From Escallonia rubra (lineage: Eukaryota > Streptophyta > Magnoliopsida > Escalloniales > Escalloniaceae): a stretch of 64,000 nucleotides of DNA. The stretch is from NCBI GenBank assembly GCA_033065855.1, contig JAVXUO010001891.1, forward strand, positions 62,001-126,000, written 5' to 3'. A program made the translations under genes and the position numbers. Below are positions 32,951-45,214 of the stretch, piece by piece; position 1 is the stretch's first letter; each line of letters begins with the position of its first letter. The notes under the pieces were generated by a model. That model had not been told where the DNA came from, did no database searches, and was given only the letters and a program-made list of their open reading frames with translations.

Positions 32951-35570
32951 CACCACATGGTATATTGGTTAACCAATTGGTCAACATATATGTTAAGCCT
33001 TTCTTTTGACTAGATGTTTACGGTAGTGGTTCCTCTCCTTCCCCCCCCCCCCCCCCTTTTTGCCTTCATATTGCAATTGATTCATCTCTCTCCCTTTAAC
33101 TTATACTTGGCTTACCGTTGTTGGGTATTGAAGAGGTCTTCGTTTAAATAAATTATATGTGACATATTAATTAGGCAACTAGAATGAGTCCACAATTTTA
33201 AATCAAGATGTGGTGGGTATATGTCATTTGGTCCAAATATACAAAGCATCCAATTTAAAAGCACCAATGTAGGTTTTTTTTTATTTTAAATTTTTTCCTT
33301 TTTTTGTTTACCTATTTAACTCCATCTCTTATTGATTTTGACATGTTAATGACCAGTTTCATGCATTTGATGCATAGTAGATCCGTTGGTGTGTCAAGGG
33401 GTTTACAAAACGATGCATACGTTTACGTTTTTTGCTTCAGTGTATTCATCAGAATAAGATCTATGTTTCTGTGCTACTCGATCTATTATGTTGCATATAA
33501 TTTATTGATCCGGAATATCCTATTTCGACCTCTAATATGCAATTCACTCTTTTTTAGTTACAAAAAGTGCAATTTGCGTGATAATTGTTGACCGGTTAGC
33601 AATCAATGAGTGGGTACTATAGCATATTTTGGGGATAACCATGTCCTCTTTCTAATGGATATATAGCAACTCGTGGTAGAAATCAAATCTGTTTCATGTG
33701 CATTTGTTATGTTAAAATGATTATAGATTGAACAATTGTACACAATAAAAGCATCAAGCAAGAAACATCCATATAATATCTTTTTTTTTTGTTTTTGTTT
33801 TCCCCTCACAACACTCTAAATGTACAGGTCTATGTTCTCATTAAACAAGGTTAGGATGATGAGAAACAGTTACGAACCGGTTACAAATGGTGAAAGGGTG
33901 TACATACAATTAACCCAAAATGTTCATAAGGTTGTATGTAAGCTCCATACAATTTTGATCCTACTTGTGAGAATTAAATATACTATCAATTGTGAATTGT
34001 GTAGAGGTTAAACTAGAGTCTTACGTGAATATGATCGTTTCTATTAGAGCTCAAACCTTTTGATCCAAAGTAGCCCAAATTGCAAGTGTGCATTTTATTT
34101 TCGAATTTCTCCTTTATGTCGTATGGAAATTCACAGTTGTTAATGAAATGGTAATTTTATTTTTAAATTAGCTAATAAGTGGCAATACTTTCCTTTTCCT
34201 TATAATCAACTTTAAGAATTCCATTCATAAGATGCTAAAAAGAGAGTTACAAACATGAGAGCATACGCTACGAAAAAAAACTAAACTAATAAACAACAAA
34301 GCTAAGACCGAACTAATCAACAGTGCCATCTCAGTCCCAATCATCTGCTAGGACTATGAGTCCAAGCTAGGGAATTGCTTGTATATGTAAAATTTATTGT
34401 GCGATACTATATAAGAAATTTCGATTTTCACACTCTATCTCTGCTTTTCGCACCCTAGTTGCTGTAAAATGACACTTTAAACATTTTACTAATAAATTAG
34501 GATGTGAAGAAGTATATATAAAGGACGTGAATATGGATATTGCATAATTCATGTATATGTTAATTTTATTCATTCAAGAACTAACCTCTTTGGACTTTGG
34601 TGACTTACTAGACCGTGTTGCAATACAAGATATAATATTCCATAATGATAACCACATGACTTTTGTTATCTGGTGAAGTAGATTGCTGATGGTAATCAAG
34701 CCTAGCCGTCGGATCAGCAACCTGATGAATTCACTTTTGGTAGGTTTGATTTTACATCAGCTTGCTAGTTGGTCAAAAGAAATTAGCATAAAATGTACCA
34801 GATGACACTTTGGAGTAAGAGGTAGAGATGGAAATGTATGTCATGCCACACTTTCTTGTTGCGATGTTATTATTTGATACATGCAAACCAGTATTGTCTT
34901 CATTAAGATTATTCGCTAAGAGATAGATATACCATTCCAAGTGTTACAAGAAAATGGAAGGACAACTCTCAAAAAATAAAGTAAAGAATAGCTAGTTGAG
35001 ACGTGGACTATGTCGTTCTCAAAAGACGATTCGCGTCCTTTCGAATTAGTACTTAGTACCGGTGCAACCACGTTCTTGACGCATCACCTCCGAAATACAA
35101 AACCTTAGCTCTAACTATTGCTTCACTTGTATTTTAAAACAAACGAATGAGCAGAATTTTATCCGATAGCTTACCAAGATGACTAGAAGTCTATAAAAAA
35201 TCAGAAAGTAGAAGACGTAAGTGTTTTTCAAAAATTTAAGAACGTAAGAAAAACCCATCTTTTCACTTAGAAGTAATGTGGGACTAAAGATTTGAAAGGT
35301 GTTTTTTTTTTTATCAAAATTTTAATTTTTTTTTCTCAAAACTATTCTTGTATAAACATGGAACTTTTGTCAATACTCCAACATACACTGCTTGCATTAA
35401 TGTTACAGCCGCTAAGCTTCATCCCATAAAATGGGCGTTGTAGTTGTCTGACACAATACGCGCGCGCGTGTGTGTGTGTTTTTTTTATTAATTCTTATAT
35501 ATGTTTCCTCCAAATCATTCTTGCACGAGAAGATTTTTTTTGTTAAAATATTCCAACATACGTCGTGTGA
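32951..35570. other. AT-rich intergenic DNA, no gene seen
   Basis: Has a C-run (33040-33056), an alternating CG/TG stretch (35459-35479) and ORFs such as 33304-33591 without recognisable domains. Confidence 0.4.
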
Positions 35571-35581
35571 CGCACATACCC

Positions 35582-35655
35582 TTGAAGCTTAATACGTTTT
35601 GATCTGAAAGAGCCTTACAGTCCAGCTTTTTTCAGATCAAAACGTATAAGCTTCA
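35582..35655. repeat. Short inverted repeat (hairpin)
   Basis: The arms TTGAAGCTTAATACGTTTTG...CTGAAA and the inverse TTTCAG...AACGTATAAGCTTCAA pair over about 26 bp with one bulge, around a 20-base loop. It could be a tiny MITE or a precursor-like hairpin. No flanking duplication is clear. Confidence 0.7.
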
Positions 35656-36616
35656 ACCCAGGGATGAATAGCTATACAAACAAAAATAACAAGGAAAAAT
35701 TACACACGGTACATCTAAGGTTTGCTCTGAACTACATACGACTCTTACTAAATTTTTTTATTACACTCCGCTGTCTGAGATTTATAACATGTTTACACAA
35801 AACTCCATTCCGTTAAGTTACCGTGAATAAAAGTGTGGTCACCACATAATATTTTATGAACTATCAAAATTGCCCTTTAACATGTCTTCCTTCTTCAGCC
35901 ACCATTGCCGGCTCCAGGTACTGCCACTGGCGCTGCCGTCATCCTCCACTGCCCACTGCCTCCCTCCCCCCCCTCTCTCTCTCTCTCTCACACACAAACA
36001 CAAACACACTGCCCACAAGATACCACAATAGTACCAACAGATTTAGCACCACCACAACACCACCAACAAATCTAGCACCACTACAATGTTACCCACCTCC
36101 AAACACAGCACACACACACCCCTCCAAACACACACTTGTGCCGCACCACATCATCACCACGCAACCTGTGGCATCATCACAACATCCACCGCACTTCGCC
36201 ACACTGCCAGTGACCAGATCAGACCACCATTTTCCGCCATCAGGAAGCATCATCATCACCGACCATGGTTTTGAGGACCCGTCGGCATAGATCTATGAAC
36301 AAGATAGATCCGACGTTGGTTTTGAGGGCCTAGCGATGGTTTTGAAAAACCCATCGCCGACCATGGTTAGGGCCCGGAGCTCCACAATTGACCCACCGCT
36401 GCCGAAGACACGTACGGATTGGAATCCTTAGGCATGGTGATGGCAGAGTTCCTGGCGATCGGAGCAAGGCTTTGGTGCGACAGAGGATCTGAAAAAGACG
36501 ATTGGCTGCTCCAGGGGAGGCGGTGAGACGAGATAGGAGGCTGGAGGGTGTTGCCGTGTGGTGGGGTTGCCAGCGGTGTCGCCGGAGTGTGTTGCCTTGT
36601 GGTGGGTCGTGGTGGC

Positions 36617-37646
36617 CAGTGGCGGAACCATGATTTCATCCCGGGGCTAAAAATATTCGAAGGAGGTTGGTAAGGACCTTTCTCCAATCGTTAAAACCAT
36701 ACCTAATTAAATTACTTTCACCCCACCATTCAACTAAATCATATATCCGACATCTCAATCCAATTGGGTTCCATCCTCCATCAACCATCTCAATTCTCAA
36801 ATGCTCAATGCACAATTAACAACATATAATCAACATGAAAATAATCTCAAATTTTAAATGCACAATTAACACAACCTAAAATTATCAATCAAATAATCAA
36901 TGCTCAAATGGGATAAAAATCCAATTGGGTCCCATCCTCCATCAACAATCTCAAATCTAAGTGCTCAATGCACGATTAACATCCATAAAGCATCAATTAG
37001 TAATCTAAATTATCAAATACACAACTAACAACCTAAAATTATTAATCAAATAATCAATTCTCAATAGCAAAAGAAATTGTTCAAAATGCACACTGACCTC
37101 GGTCCTCAGAAATCAAACGGCGTCGTTGTTGCAATGTTGTCGGTGACTCTGAAACTCAAAGTCAGATCTGCAATTTCACTATTTCAAGTGCCGTGACCGC
37201 CGAACGGCAGTGGCGGAACTTCCTCGGTTCGTGCGCCGGCTCGTAGACGGTAGATCTAAGCTAGATCTGCCGCCCAGATCTGTTCTGGCCGGAGTCGCCG
37301 GAGTTGGGTGGGGACTGGCCGGAGTTGAGGTGGGGACCGCCGGACTGAGGAGGGCCTGCGCAGGCTTTGAGCTTCGGAATCGGGGGACGGACGGCGACCA
37401 ACTGATGAGCCCAGCTGAGCCGACGACCGGTGGCCGTGGGTCGGTGGGTGGTGCCGGCGTGCGGGCGGTGCGGCGAGCCGCGGTGGCTGAGAGAGCCAAG
37501 AGAGGAGGACTGGAGGAGAGATGTTGGCGTCACGGCGTGAGAGCTTCACTGACGGCGACCGTCGACCGGCGTAAGTGCAGTTCGGTGAGCCGGTGACCGG
37601 TGTCCGACTGTCCGGTGACTGTGAGACTGTGAGCCGGCCGAGAGAG

Positions 37647-37699
<53 letters not shown>

Positions 37700-37799
37700 G
37701 TTGCAAATGAAAAAAAAACACTATATATAATTTGAAAAAAATTCCAAAATCTGAGGGGGGCTACAGCACCCCCTCGTACAAGCGTAGTTCCGCCCCCTG
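36617..37799. mobile_element. hAT-type element nested in the Mutator-like element
   Basis: The ends CAGTGGCGGAAC and GTTCCGCCCCCTG are inverse-related. The 8-bp sequence GTGGTGGC is perfectly duplicated at 36609-36616 and 37800-37807, as expected for hAT elements. Length is 1,183 bp. The interior has a GC-rich block (37180-37630), a GA microsatellite and short ORFs without a transposase domain, so it is non-autonomous. Confidence 0.88.
37649..37692. repeat. (GA)n microsatellite
   Basis: About 20 uninterrupted GA units within the nested hAT element. Confidence 0.95.
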
Positions 37800-38398
37800 G
37801 TGGTGGCTGCGGTGGTGGCCTGTCAGTAAGGTGAAGGGACTGTGCTATTGGTACGTGGCTGTTGGTGAGGCTGTTAACTGAAAATGGTGGCCTAATCTGG
37901 TGGCCCGTTGGTGGGGCTGCAGGGGTAAATTTATTTGTTTACGAGGGTATCAGAGTCTTTTCATTTGTTTTATTAACTCTGTTAACTGAAAAATAAAAAT
38001 GTGTAGCTTAGTATAATAAAAGAAGATAGTAAGAACCGTGTGTAGTTTAGGACAAATCTCAAGGATGCCGTGTGTAATTTATCCAATTAACAAATGGTCC
38101 GGTGAAAAAGTTGCAACTTGCATGAGCACTTTTTCTTCTTCTATGGGAACAAAGACTGAATGGGAATTTGTGGAATGGGGAAAGCCAACGGAGCACAACT
38201 TGTCTGGTTAAAGTAGCTCTAGAAAGTGGAAAGGGGTTTTCCGTCCATTTTTCAGTGTAAATGCACACGCGTTCATGCTCCTCACAAATGACACAAAGTC
38301 CACCAAAGGAAAGCCAAGAGCTCCTGCCTATTCGCTTTGACATGGACATTGATCTCTTAGCACTTGCCTTAAAATAATATTTGCATTCTTGCCCCTTA

Positions 38399-38790
38399 GG
38401 GTGTGTTTGGATATGTGATTTTGAAATACTGGGCATTTCTAAATACCCTCATTTCGAAATTCCTTGATTTACAAATTCTATCATTTTGAAATATCTTGTT
38501 TGGAAGAAAAGAAGCAAAATGTTGTTAAAAAAAGTGGGAGGCAAGATTCCTAAAAAATAGGGAACTAGTTATTGTGGGTTTGTAACTGGTTAGTGTGGAT
38601 TTGACAAATAACTAGTTCAGACTAGTGATTTGAACTGTGGATTTGGTGACCCCAAATCCACAGTTCAAATCACTTCGAAATTTCAAAAATTTCCTTTTGA
38701 ACTATCCAAACAAGATATTTTGTCCAAAGGATTTACAAATACCCTACCAAAGTCAAATCCCCATTTCAAATCCTATATCCAAACACACCC
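38399..38790. mobile_element. Tourist-like (PIF/Harbinger) MITE forming a long hairpin
   Basis: The ends GGGTGTGTTTGGATAT and ATATCCAAACACACCC are flanked by TTA on both sides (38396-38398, 38791-38793). The inverted repeat extends inward, and the centre is palindromic (AAATCCACAGTTCAAATCAC and inverse at about 38622-38672), so nearly all 392 bp can fold back. Confidence 0.9.
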
Positions 38791-39329
38791 TTAGTGGAAT
38801 TTGTATACTTACTAAAACCAAACATTGCAGGTTTCTAGGAATGCTACATTGCATATGAAAAGGTGGAGGAGAAGATTGCTTATAGTATGAATTCACATAA
38901 CAGTCAATTTCCATTTAAAGGCATGTTTCACTTCTTTAAAAAGTCTCCCTCAACAAAATAGGCCCCTTTACTATTCGTACTAGGTATCATGGCATATGCG
39001 ACGCCCGCGTAAAACTAAGCATCACCTAATAATCGTAAGAAAACCATAGTTACCAAGGATTTTCAGGATAACTAAAGATGCCTTGACTTGTCAGGTAGTT
39101 ATCTAGACTTTATTCCTTTTGTTTTTAATCTCAGATAGTTTTTCTTTACAGTTGTTGCTCAAAAAAGTTTAGCGACACTTGTTACTCGGTTAGTATGTTA
39201 CACCAGATCGACTTCCATATCAAACAAATTTTGAAAGCTTGACCATATATACAAAATAGATAGAGATCTCAACACATACATTGTCTGTGGATACATAAGC
39301 CTAGCAAATAATATAGCATAGACTAATGT

Positions 39330-39810
39330 AGCGTTTGATAGCACTTCCAGTTTTGGTTTTCTGTTTCAAAGAAAACAAAAATCAAAACCAATTAAAAAAT
39401 ATATATTTTTTTTACAAAAACAAATGGGTGTTTGATTACCCAGTTTTTATTTTGAGTGTTTGATTACGCAGTTTTTATTTTGAATTTTTTCTTTGATGGT
39501 GGTTTGTGGTGGGGCGTGGTGGTGGCCGACCGCCGACGATGGCTGCCGGTAGTGCCAGGCAGTGGCTGCCGACCGTCGGAGGAGGCTGCCGGTCGCCAGC
39601 GGTGGGAGAGTGGTTGTGGTGGTCTAAAAATAAAAATCAAAACTGAAAACCGAAAATCAAAATTCTTTTTTGGAGTTTTCAAAAACAACCCAATTTTAAA
39701 AACTAGTTATTAAAGCTGAAGGGCAAAAAAAAATGAAAACTGTGTGTCAAACGTGTTTATTTTCTTCAGTTTACAAAACTGGAAAAATAATGGTTACCGA
39801 ACGGAGCCTA
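39330..39810. mobile_element. Possible hAT-like MITE
   Basis: The left GCGTTTGATAGCACTTCCAG and the inverse of the right end CTCCGTTCGGTAACCATTAT are loosely related and both run into CCAGTTTTG...CTG. A GC-rich core (39500-39625) sits between AT-rich arms. No clean target duplication, so tentative. Confidence 0.4.
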
Positions 39811-40561
39811 AGATTTAGCAAGCATAGTACAAAGGAAAACATTGACACACCTAGTAACAAGCACAAATTACACACTAGCTAGAAAGAAAACTGGAAAATA
39901 AATACACACGTAGACAACCTTATGGAGGACGAAAATACCCTAAAATGTTTTCAATTAAGTGAAAACCCGAGAAATAATCAAAAGTGGATTTATTTGTAGT
40001 GAAATAACAGGGAGTCGAGTGCCATTAAAAGGGCTCATATATACGGGATAAAGTTTGAGTCGACAAGGCTTGGTTCCATCTATGACACATCTTCCCTGCT
40101 CAATGTTCGGCTTATACAACTTATACATGCTCCTAAAAGTTACCAAACAAGATGCATTCTTACTACCCGGACTTGTTGCCTGATGTCATTATCATGTGAT
40201 TAAAGGGAACTACTATAACACAATCAGCCGACAAATCTACCAGAACGCAAAGTTGCCACTTCACAAATAGCCAAAGCCTAAGCGTGCTCATAACCTAGAT
40301 TATCTGCAGCTAAACAACTCATCACACACTAATTACACCAAGAAAAAGTCCCACAAACCAAACTAATTAGCTTAATTATAATACTCCATGGTTAGGCATA
40401 AGTGACATGTAAACCACCAATATATATCACAGCGGCCTCTGATGCCCATCAGTAACGTTCACACGTGCTCAGTCCTCATTCGTTGACTTCAGAAGTCAAA
40501 TATCTGTGGCGCCAAATGTAACGTTCAATGTTAGGCACACGGGTCTTTATTTTGGAATTTC
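39811..40561. other. Upstream region of the LRR kinase, no gene seen
   Basis: AT-rich, with W-box-like TTGACTTC (about 40481) and its neighbouring GTCAA inside 220 bp of the start codon. No long ORF. Confidence 0.35.
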
Positions 40562-40697
40562 TCCGTTTCTTCTTATAGCGGTACAGTGGTGCGCTTCTTT
40601 GTGCTAATCCATTCTCCCTCCCTCTCTTTCTCTCTTTCTATCTCTCTCTTGGTGTCTTTCTTTGAATTTTGGCTCTTCCAAGAAGATCATCTGGATC
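40562..40697 (+). promoter_or_regulatory. Probable 5' UTR / core promoter region of the LRR kinase
   Basis: Just upstream of the start ATG is a pyrimidine-rich tract (about 40605-40660, CTCCC and CTCTCT runs), typical of plant 5' UTRs. There is no clear TATA box. A TTATAG at about 40574 is only a weak candidate. The transcription start cannot be placed from sequence alone. Confidence 0.35.
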
Positions 40698-43600
40698 ATG
40701 ATAATGGGTACTTGTAAGTTCTTCAAGTTTAACATTCTTTTCTTAGCAATGGCGGTTTTCTTTGCGGTACTTGCACAAGCAAAAGCGGAAAATATGAACG
40801 ATCAAGCTTCACTTGTATCGTTCATGTCTGGGGTCGTTTCTGACCCCCGACATGCTCTCGAGAGTTGGAGCATTTCGCATGCTCATGCATGCAATTGGTC
40901 CGGAGTTTCTTGCAACAGAAAGAATAGAGTGGTTCAGCTTGTACTTAGCGGCACTTCTCTTCGTGGCATCATTTCGCCGTCTATAGCCAATCTTTCTTAC
41001 TTGAGGATTCTTGATTTGTCAGGGAATTTCTTCCAAGGTCACATTCCATCCGAGCTAGGCTCTCTTTTCCGGCTCAAACAGCTCAGTTTATCGACAAATC
41101 TACTTGAAGGAAGGATTCCAACCGAGTTAGCATCTCTTAGAGAGTTGGTGTATCTTGATTTGGGAAGTAACCGGCTCAATGGTGAAATCCCAGTGCCACT
41201 TTTTTGCAGTGGATCTTCTTCTTTGGAGTATATAGACCTTTCCAACAATTCTCTGACTGGCAGGATCCCTTTGAAGCACCAATGTGCGCTTAAGGAGCTT
41301 AGGTTTCTATTGCTTTGGTCGAACAAACTTGTGGGCGAAGTTCCGCGTGGCCTTTCAAACTCCTCAAAGCTCCAATGGCTTGACTTGGAATTAAATTTGT
41401 TAAGTGGGGAATTGCCTTCTGAGATTGTGAGCAAAATGCCACGGTTACAATACCTCTACTTGTCCTATAATCACTTCTCAAGCCATAAAGGTAACACTGA
41501 CCTCGAACCCTTTTTTTCTTCTCTAGTAAATTCCTCTAACTTGCAAGAACTTGAATTGTCCGGAAATAGTCTTGGTGGAGGGATACCTTCTATTATTGGT
41601 GATCTTTCTACTAGTCTTGTACAAATTCAGCTCGATGACAATCACATTAGTGGCTCAATTCCTCCAAGCATTTCAAGCCTTGTCAACCTCACCCTTCTAA
41701 ATTTGTCCAGTAACTTCTTGAATGGGTCAATTCCACATGAACTCTATCGTATGGGAAAATTAGAGCGGCTTTACATATCGGATAATTCTCTCTCCGGTGA
41801 GATTCCGTCGGCTTTCTTACACGTTTCTCATTTAGGTCTTCTTGATTTATCAAAAAACCAACTCTCGGGGTCCATCCCAGATAGTTTTTCAGATCTTCCT
41901 CAGCTAAGAAGACTTCTGCTTTATGAGAACAACCTCTCAGGAACCATACCACCAAGTCTTGGAGATTGCATCAACTTAGAGATTCTTGACCTTTCTCACA
42001 ATAAAATTTCAGGGTTGATTCCACAAGAAGTGGCAGGATTGAGTAGTTTGAAGTTGTACTTGAACTTGTCTAGCAATCACTTACAAGGACCCATACCACT
42101 AGAGCTGAGTAAAATGGACATGGTGCTGGCAATTGATCTTTCATCAAACAATCTCTCTGGCACAATTCCTTCACAGTTAGGTAGCTGCATTGCTCTAGAG
42201 TACCTTAATCTGTCGCATAACATCTTAAGAGGCCCTCTTCCTCTGTCAATGGGTCAGCTACCTTACCTCAGAGAACTTGATGTGTCCTTGAACCAATTAA
42301 ATGGAGAGATACCTCAATCTCTACATTCATCATCAAGTCTGAAGAAACTTAATCTCTCTTTTAACAACTTCTCTGGGAATGTCTCAAACGAAGGTGCATT
42401 TTCCTCACTTTCCCTAGACTCTTTCTTGGGCAATGTAGGTCTATGTGGCTCCATCCAAGGCATGCGAGCCTGTGGGAAGAAAAGAGCTTCCCATTCCATA
42501 ATCTTGCCGATTCTTGCTTCCTTAGTTGCCAGTCTCATTTTGTTGATAGTTGCGTTACCTTTGGTGTTAAAGTCAAAATTCAGAAGGCGGGTGGGAATTT
42601 TTAACCATGGCATCATAGAAGATGAAGAGAAAGAAACTAAGGACCTCAAGTACTACCCGAAAATAAGTTATCAGCAACTCATTGAAGCCACGGGTGGATT
42701 TAGCAGTACGAGCCTCATTGGATCAGGTCGATTTGGTCGTGTCTACAAGGGAATTCTCACAAACAACACAAGTATAGCTGTGAAAGTAATAGACTCGAAA
42801 ATAGGTGGAGAAATATCTAAGAGCTTTGAAAGGGAATGCGAAGTTCTAAAAAGGACCCGCCACAGGAATTTGATACGAATCATGACTATATGCAGTAGGC
42901 CAGATTTTAAGGCACTTGTTCTTCCGTTAATGCCAAATGGGAGTCTTGAGACACATTTGTACCCGAGCCACGGGCTGAGCCTTGGGTTGGACTTGTTTCA
43001 GCTGGTGAGAATTGGCAGTGATGTAGCTGAAGGGCTGGCTTATCTGCATCATAATTGTCCTGTTAAAGTTGTGCACTGTGATCTTAAGCCAAGCAATATT
43101 CTCCTTGATGATGACATGACAGCTTTGGTGACTGATTTTGGTATTGCAAAGTTGGTAAAAGGGGAGGATAAAGATGTTTCTGCTCATAGTTCAGTTTCCT
43201 TTAGCTCTGCAGATGACTTGCTTTGCGGAACAGTTGGTTACATTGCTCCTGGTACGTACTGATCGGTCACTTGTTAATAATATGATTTTGGGGCACGACT
43301 CGGACTTAACTAGCTGTTGCATAATCATGTTTTTTTTTGAACTCTCAGCATAACATGGTGAGCAATTAAGAGTGCTGCACACTTTGCACAACAGAATACA
43401 CTCTTATGAGGTCAAAAATGAGATCTCATCGTATACATTTACAACATTTTACAACATAGCTCGTCTGACTCCCTCTAACTCCTGTCTTTTCCTTGACCCA
43501 ATGCAGAATACGGTATGGGGAGGCAAGCTTCAACACAAGGAGATGTTTACAGTTTTGGGATTCTGTTGTTAGAAATTGTGACCGGAAAACGTCCCACAGA

Positions 43601-43901
43601 CGTCCTTTCAAGTGAAAGTTCAAGCTTGCATGAATGGGTTAAGATTCATTACCCTTACAAGCTCGAGCCAATCGTTAACGAAGCACTTGTCAGGTACGAG
43701 CCGCGAACTCCCCTGGGATGTCATAGCAAGAGATGGCATGATGTGATCTTGGAGTTGATCGAACTTGGCCTGATTTGCACACAGTACAGTCCTTCAACTA
43801 GACCAACTATGCTGGATATAGCTCATGAAATGGCTCGGTTGAAGGAGTATCTTGCTGGTCCTTTCACTGAGGAAGCTTCAACTAAAGTTGGGATTATCTG
43901 A
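40698..43901 (+). CDS. LRR receptor-like serine/threonine kinase, non-RD type (At2g24130-like), two exons
   Basis: Plasma-membrane receptor kinase, intact over 982 codons. Exon 1 is 40698-43251 and exon 2 is 43507-43901. They are joined inside the activation-segment region (GYIAP|EYGMG), with intron GTACGT...TGCAG. Residues 1-30 form a hydrophobic signal peptide. LRRNT with the CNWSGVSC motif spans about 35-72. Some twenty extracellular LRRs of the IPxxLGxLxxLxxLxLSxNxLxG type follow. The transmembrane helix is about 601-624. The kinase has GSGRFGRVYKG (675-685), Lys696, HCD (793-795) with Lys797, and DFG at 813. Cys in place of Arg before the catalytic Asp makes it a non-RD kinase, a class rich in immune receptors (subfamily XII). 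The C terminus matches At2g24130 as I remember it, including GLICTQYSPSTRPTMLD. Two close in-frame ATGs exist (40698, 40704), and the second has the better context. Ligand unknown. Confidence 0.95.
43252..43506 (+). other. Intron of the LRR receptor kinase
   Basis: 255-bp intron bounded by G|GTACGT and AATGCAG|AA. It interrupts the Glu codon of the conserved APEYG segment in the kinase C-lobe. Joining the exons keeps the frame. No transposon signature is seen in it. Confidence 0.9.
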
Positions 43902-45209
43902 TCATACAATGACAATGAAAGAAAGTTAGTGCACATGGATTGTGGGGATCTTTTTTTCCCTTCATTCTCGGTGGGGGTCGGTAGCTACCAGAATAGTTCA
44001 TTCGTTTCATTCGTTTCAAATAATTTTTCTGGAATGTATATATTCATATGCTTGTTCACGCTTCATTTGTCAGTAGAAAGTACAATGAATTGTCTTTGAT
44101 GCACTTTACAGTGACAAATGAGAGTGTGGACAAGCATAACATGGTATGCAGATATATGCTCCCTTTTGTTTACTCCATTTTTCTTGACAAACCGAACAAG
44201 TTTGACTGACAAATTTTTCGGCCCATATTACAGTACTTTTGAAGAAATGTGTACCAAAAACTAACCAAGATGTTATAGCTCATAGATTGAGTTGGGTTAC
44301 GTAGATGTGATCGTGTACGACTTTCACCTGTTTTTAGAAAGTGGGCTCATGCCGAAAACGTATAACTGGTTGAATTTTAGGTACTTCATTGTTCGCTCTA
44401 CAAAATTTGATTTCAGCTCTTTACTTTGAGCTTAGTTATAAAACTCTGTTTATTATTGTAGGTAGTGAAAAATTCAGCATCAAACTAATTTCTACCCAGA
44501 ATGGTAGCATAGGCCACTCAAAAACGAGTCAAAAGTGTCGCTAAGGATTACCCTCCCTTTAAGCAACAAAAAGCCCTCATCAACACTTTGCATATAAGAC
44601 TTCTGGTGACGTTTAGCAGCAAAGAATCTCTCTTTTAGTGATTTTGGCTTCAGAAGAGCGGTTGCCTAGTGAGTGAAAACCAAGTCAGTTGACGTTCATC
44701 AATCATCTTTCCTCATCCAAAATGCATCCCCACAGTATGCCATTCGTCATGGATCGCAATGTCACTTGACCCATACCTTGGGTGTCTTCATTTATCTTTT
44801 TATTAGTTGCAATCAACAAGTTTGTGCAGGGTATAGTCGAAATGCACTTGTGAAAGCATTCTTTCTGCCTACCATTTTCTATTGGGGGATACTTTAATTA
44901 GCTAGTGGAATGTCTCTAAATTACCCAACTCACTTAAAATGCACTAAATTTCTCTTTAATCATTGTGACACCTAGATCTTTGGCTTTAGAAGGTCCAGAG
45001 TATGTAGACGAGTCTAGAAAAATCTCTCATCCTGGCTGGTTTGCCCTATTAAGTGTAGCCAGATATAAGTATAACGCAGAGGGAAAAACTGGATATGCAT
45101 GCAACATTGACCATGTTGGTTACAGGCCATTTTTGAAGATGAGAATTCTGCAGTTGTGAGTTCAGAATAGGGTTATTGGAAAGCAAATTTCTTTACAAGT
45201 GGGCTGGAT
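43902..45209. other. 3' flank of the LRR kinase, no gene seen
   Basis: AT-rich. Poly(A) signals are not unambiguous (AATGAA-like at about 43914). Short ORFs at 44673-44897 and 44965-45159 show no known domain. Confidence 0.4.
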
Positions 45210-45214
45210 AAGCT

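Larger units (their letters stand above)
35693..38084. mobile_element. Mutator-like element (non-autonomous), 2.4 kb
   Basis: TIRs of about 50 bp. The left reads GGAAAAATTACACACGGTAC and the inverse right reads GGATAAATTACACACGGCAT, and both continue into AGGTTTG / TGAGATTTG and CTAC..CGA/CTAC..CGG blocks. The flanks AAATAACAA (35684-35692) and AATTAACAA (38085-38093) are a 9-bp target duplication with one mismatch, diagnostic of Mutator-type transposition. The interior is GC-rich, with no transposase recognised. It is interrupted by a nested hAT element. Confidence 0.88.

Noticed and set aside
36086-37596. Several 60-144 codon ORFs in GC-rich DNA
   Set aside because: They lie inside the Mutator-like and hAT elements, overlap on both strands, have biased composition and no recognisable domain.
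41039-43187. Antisense ORFs inside the LRR kinase
   Set aside because: Shadows of the repetitive LRR coding sequence. No domain and no independent signals.
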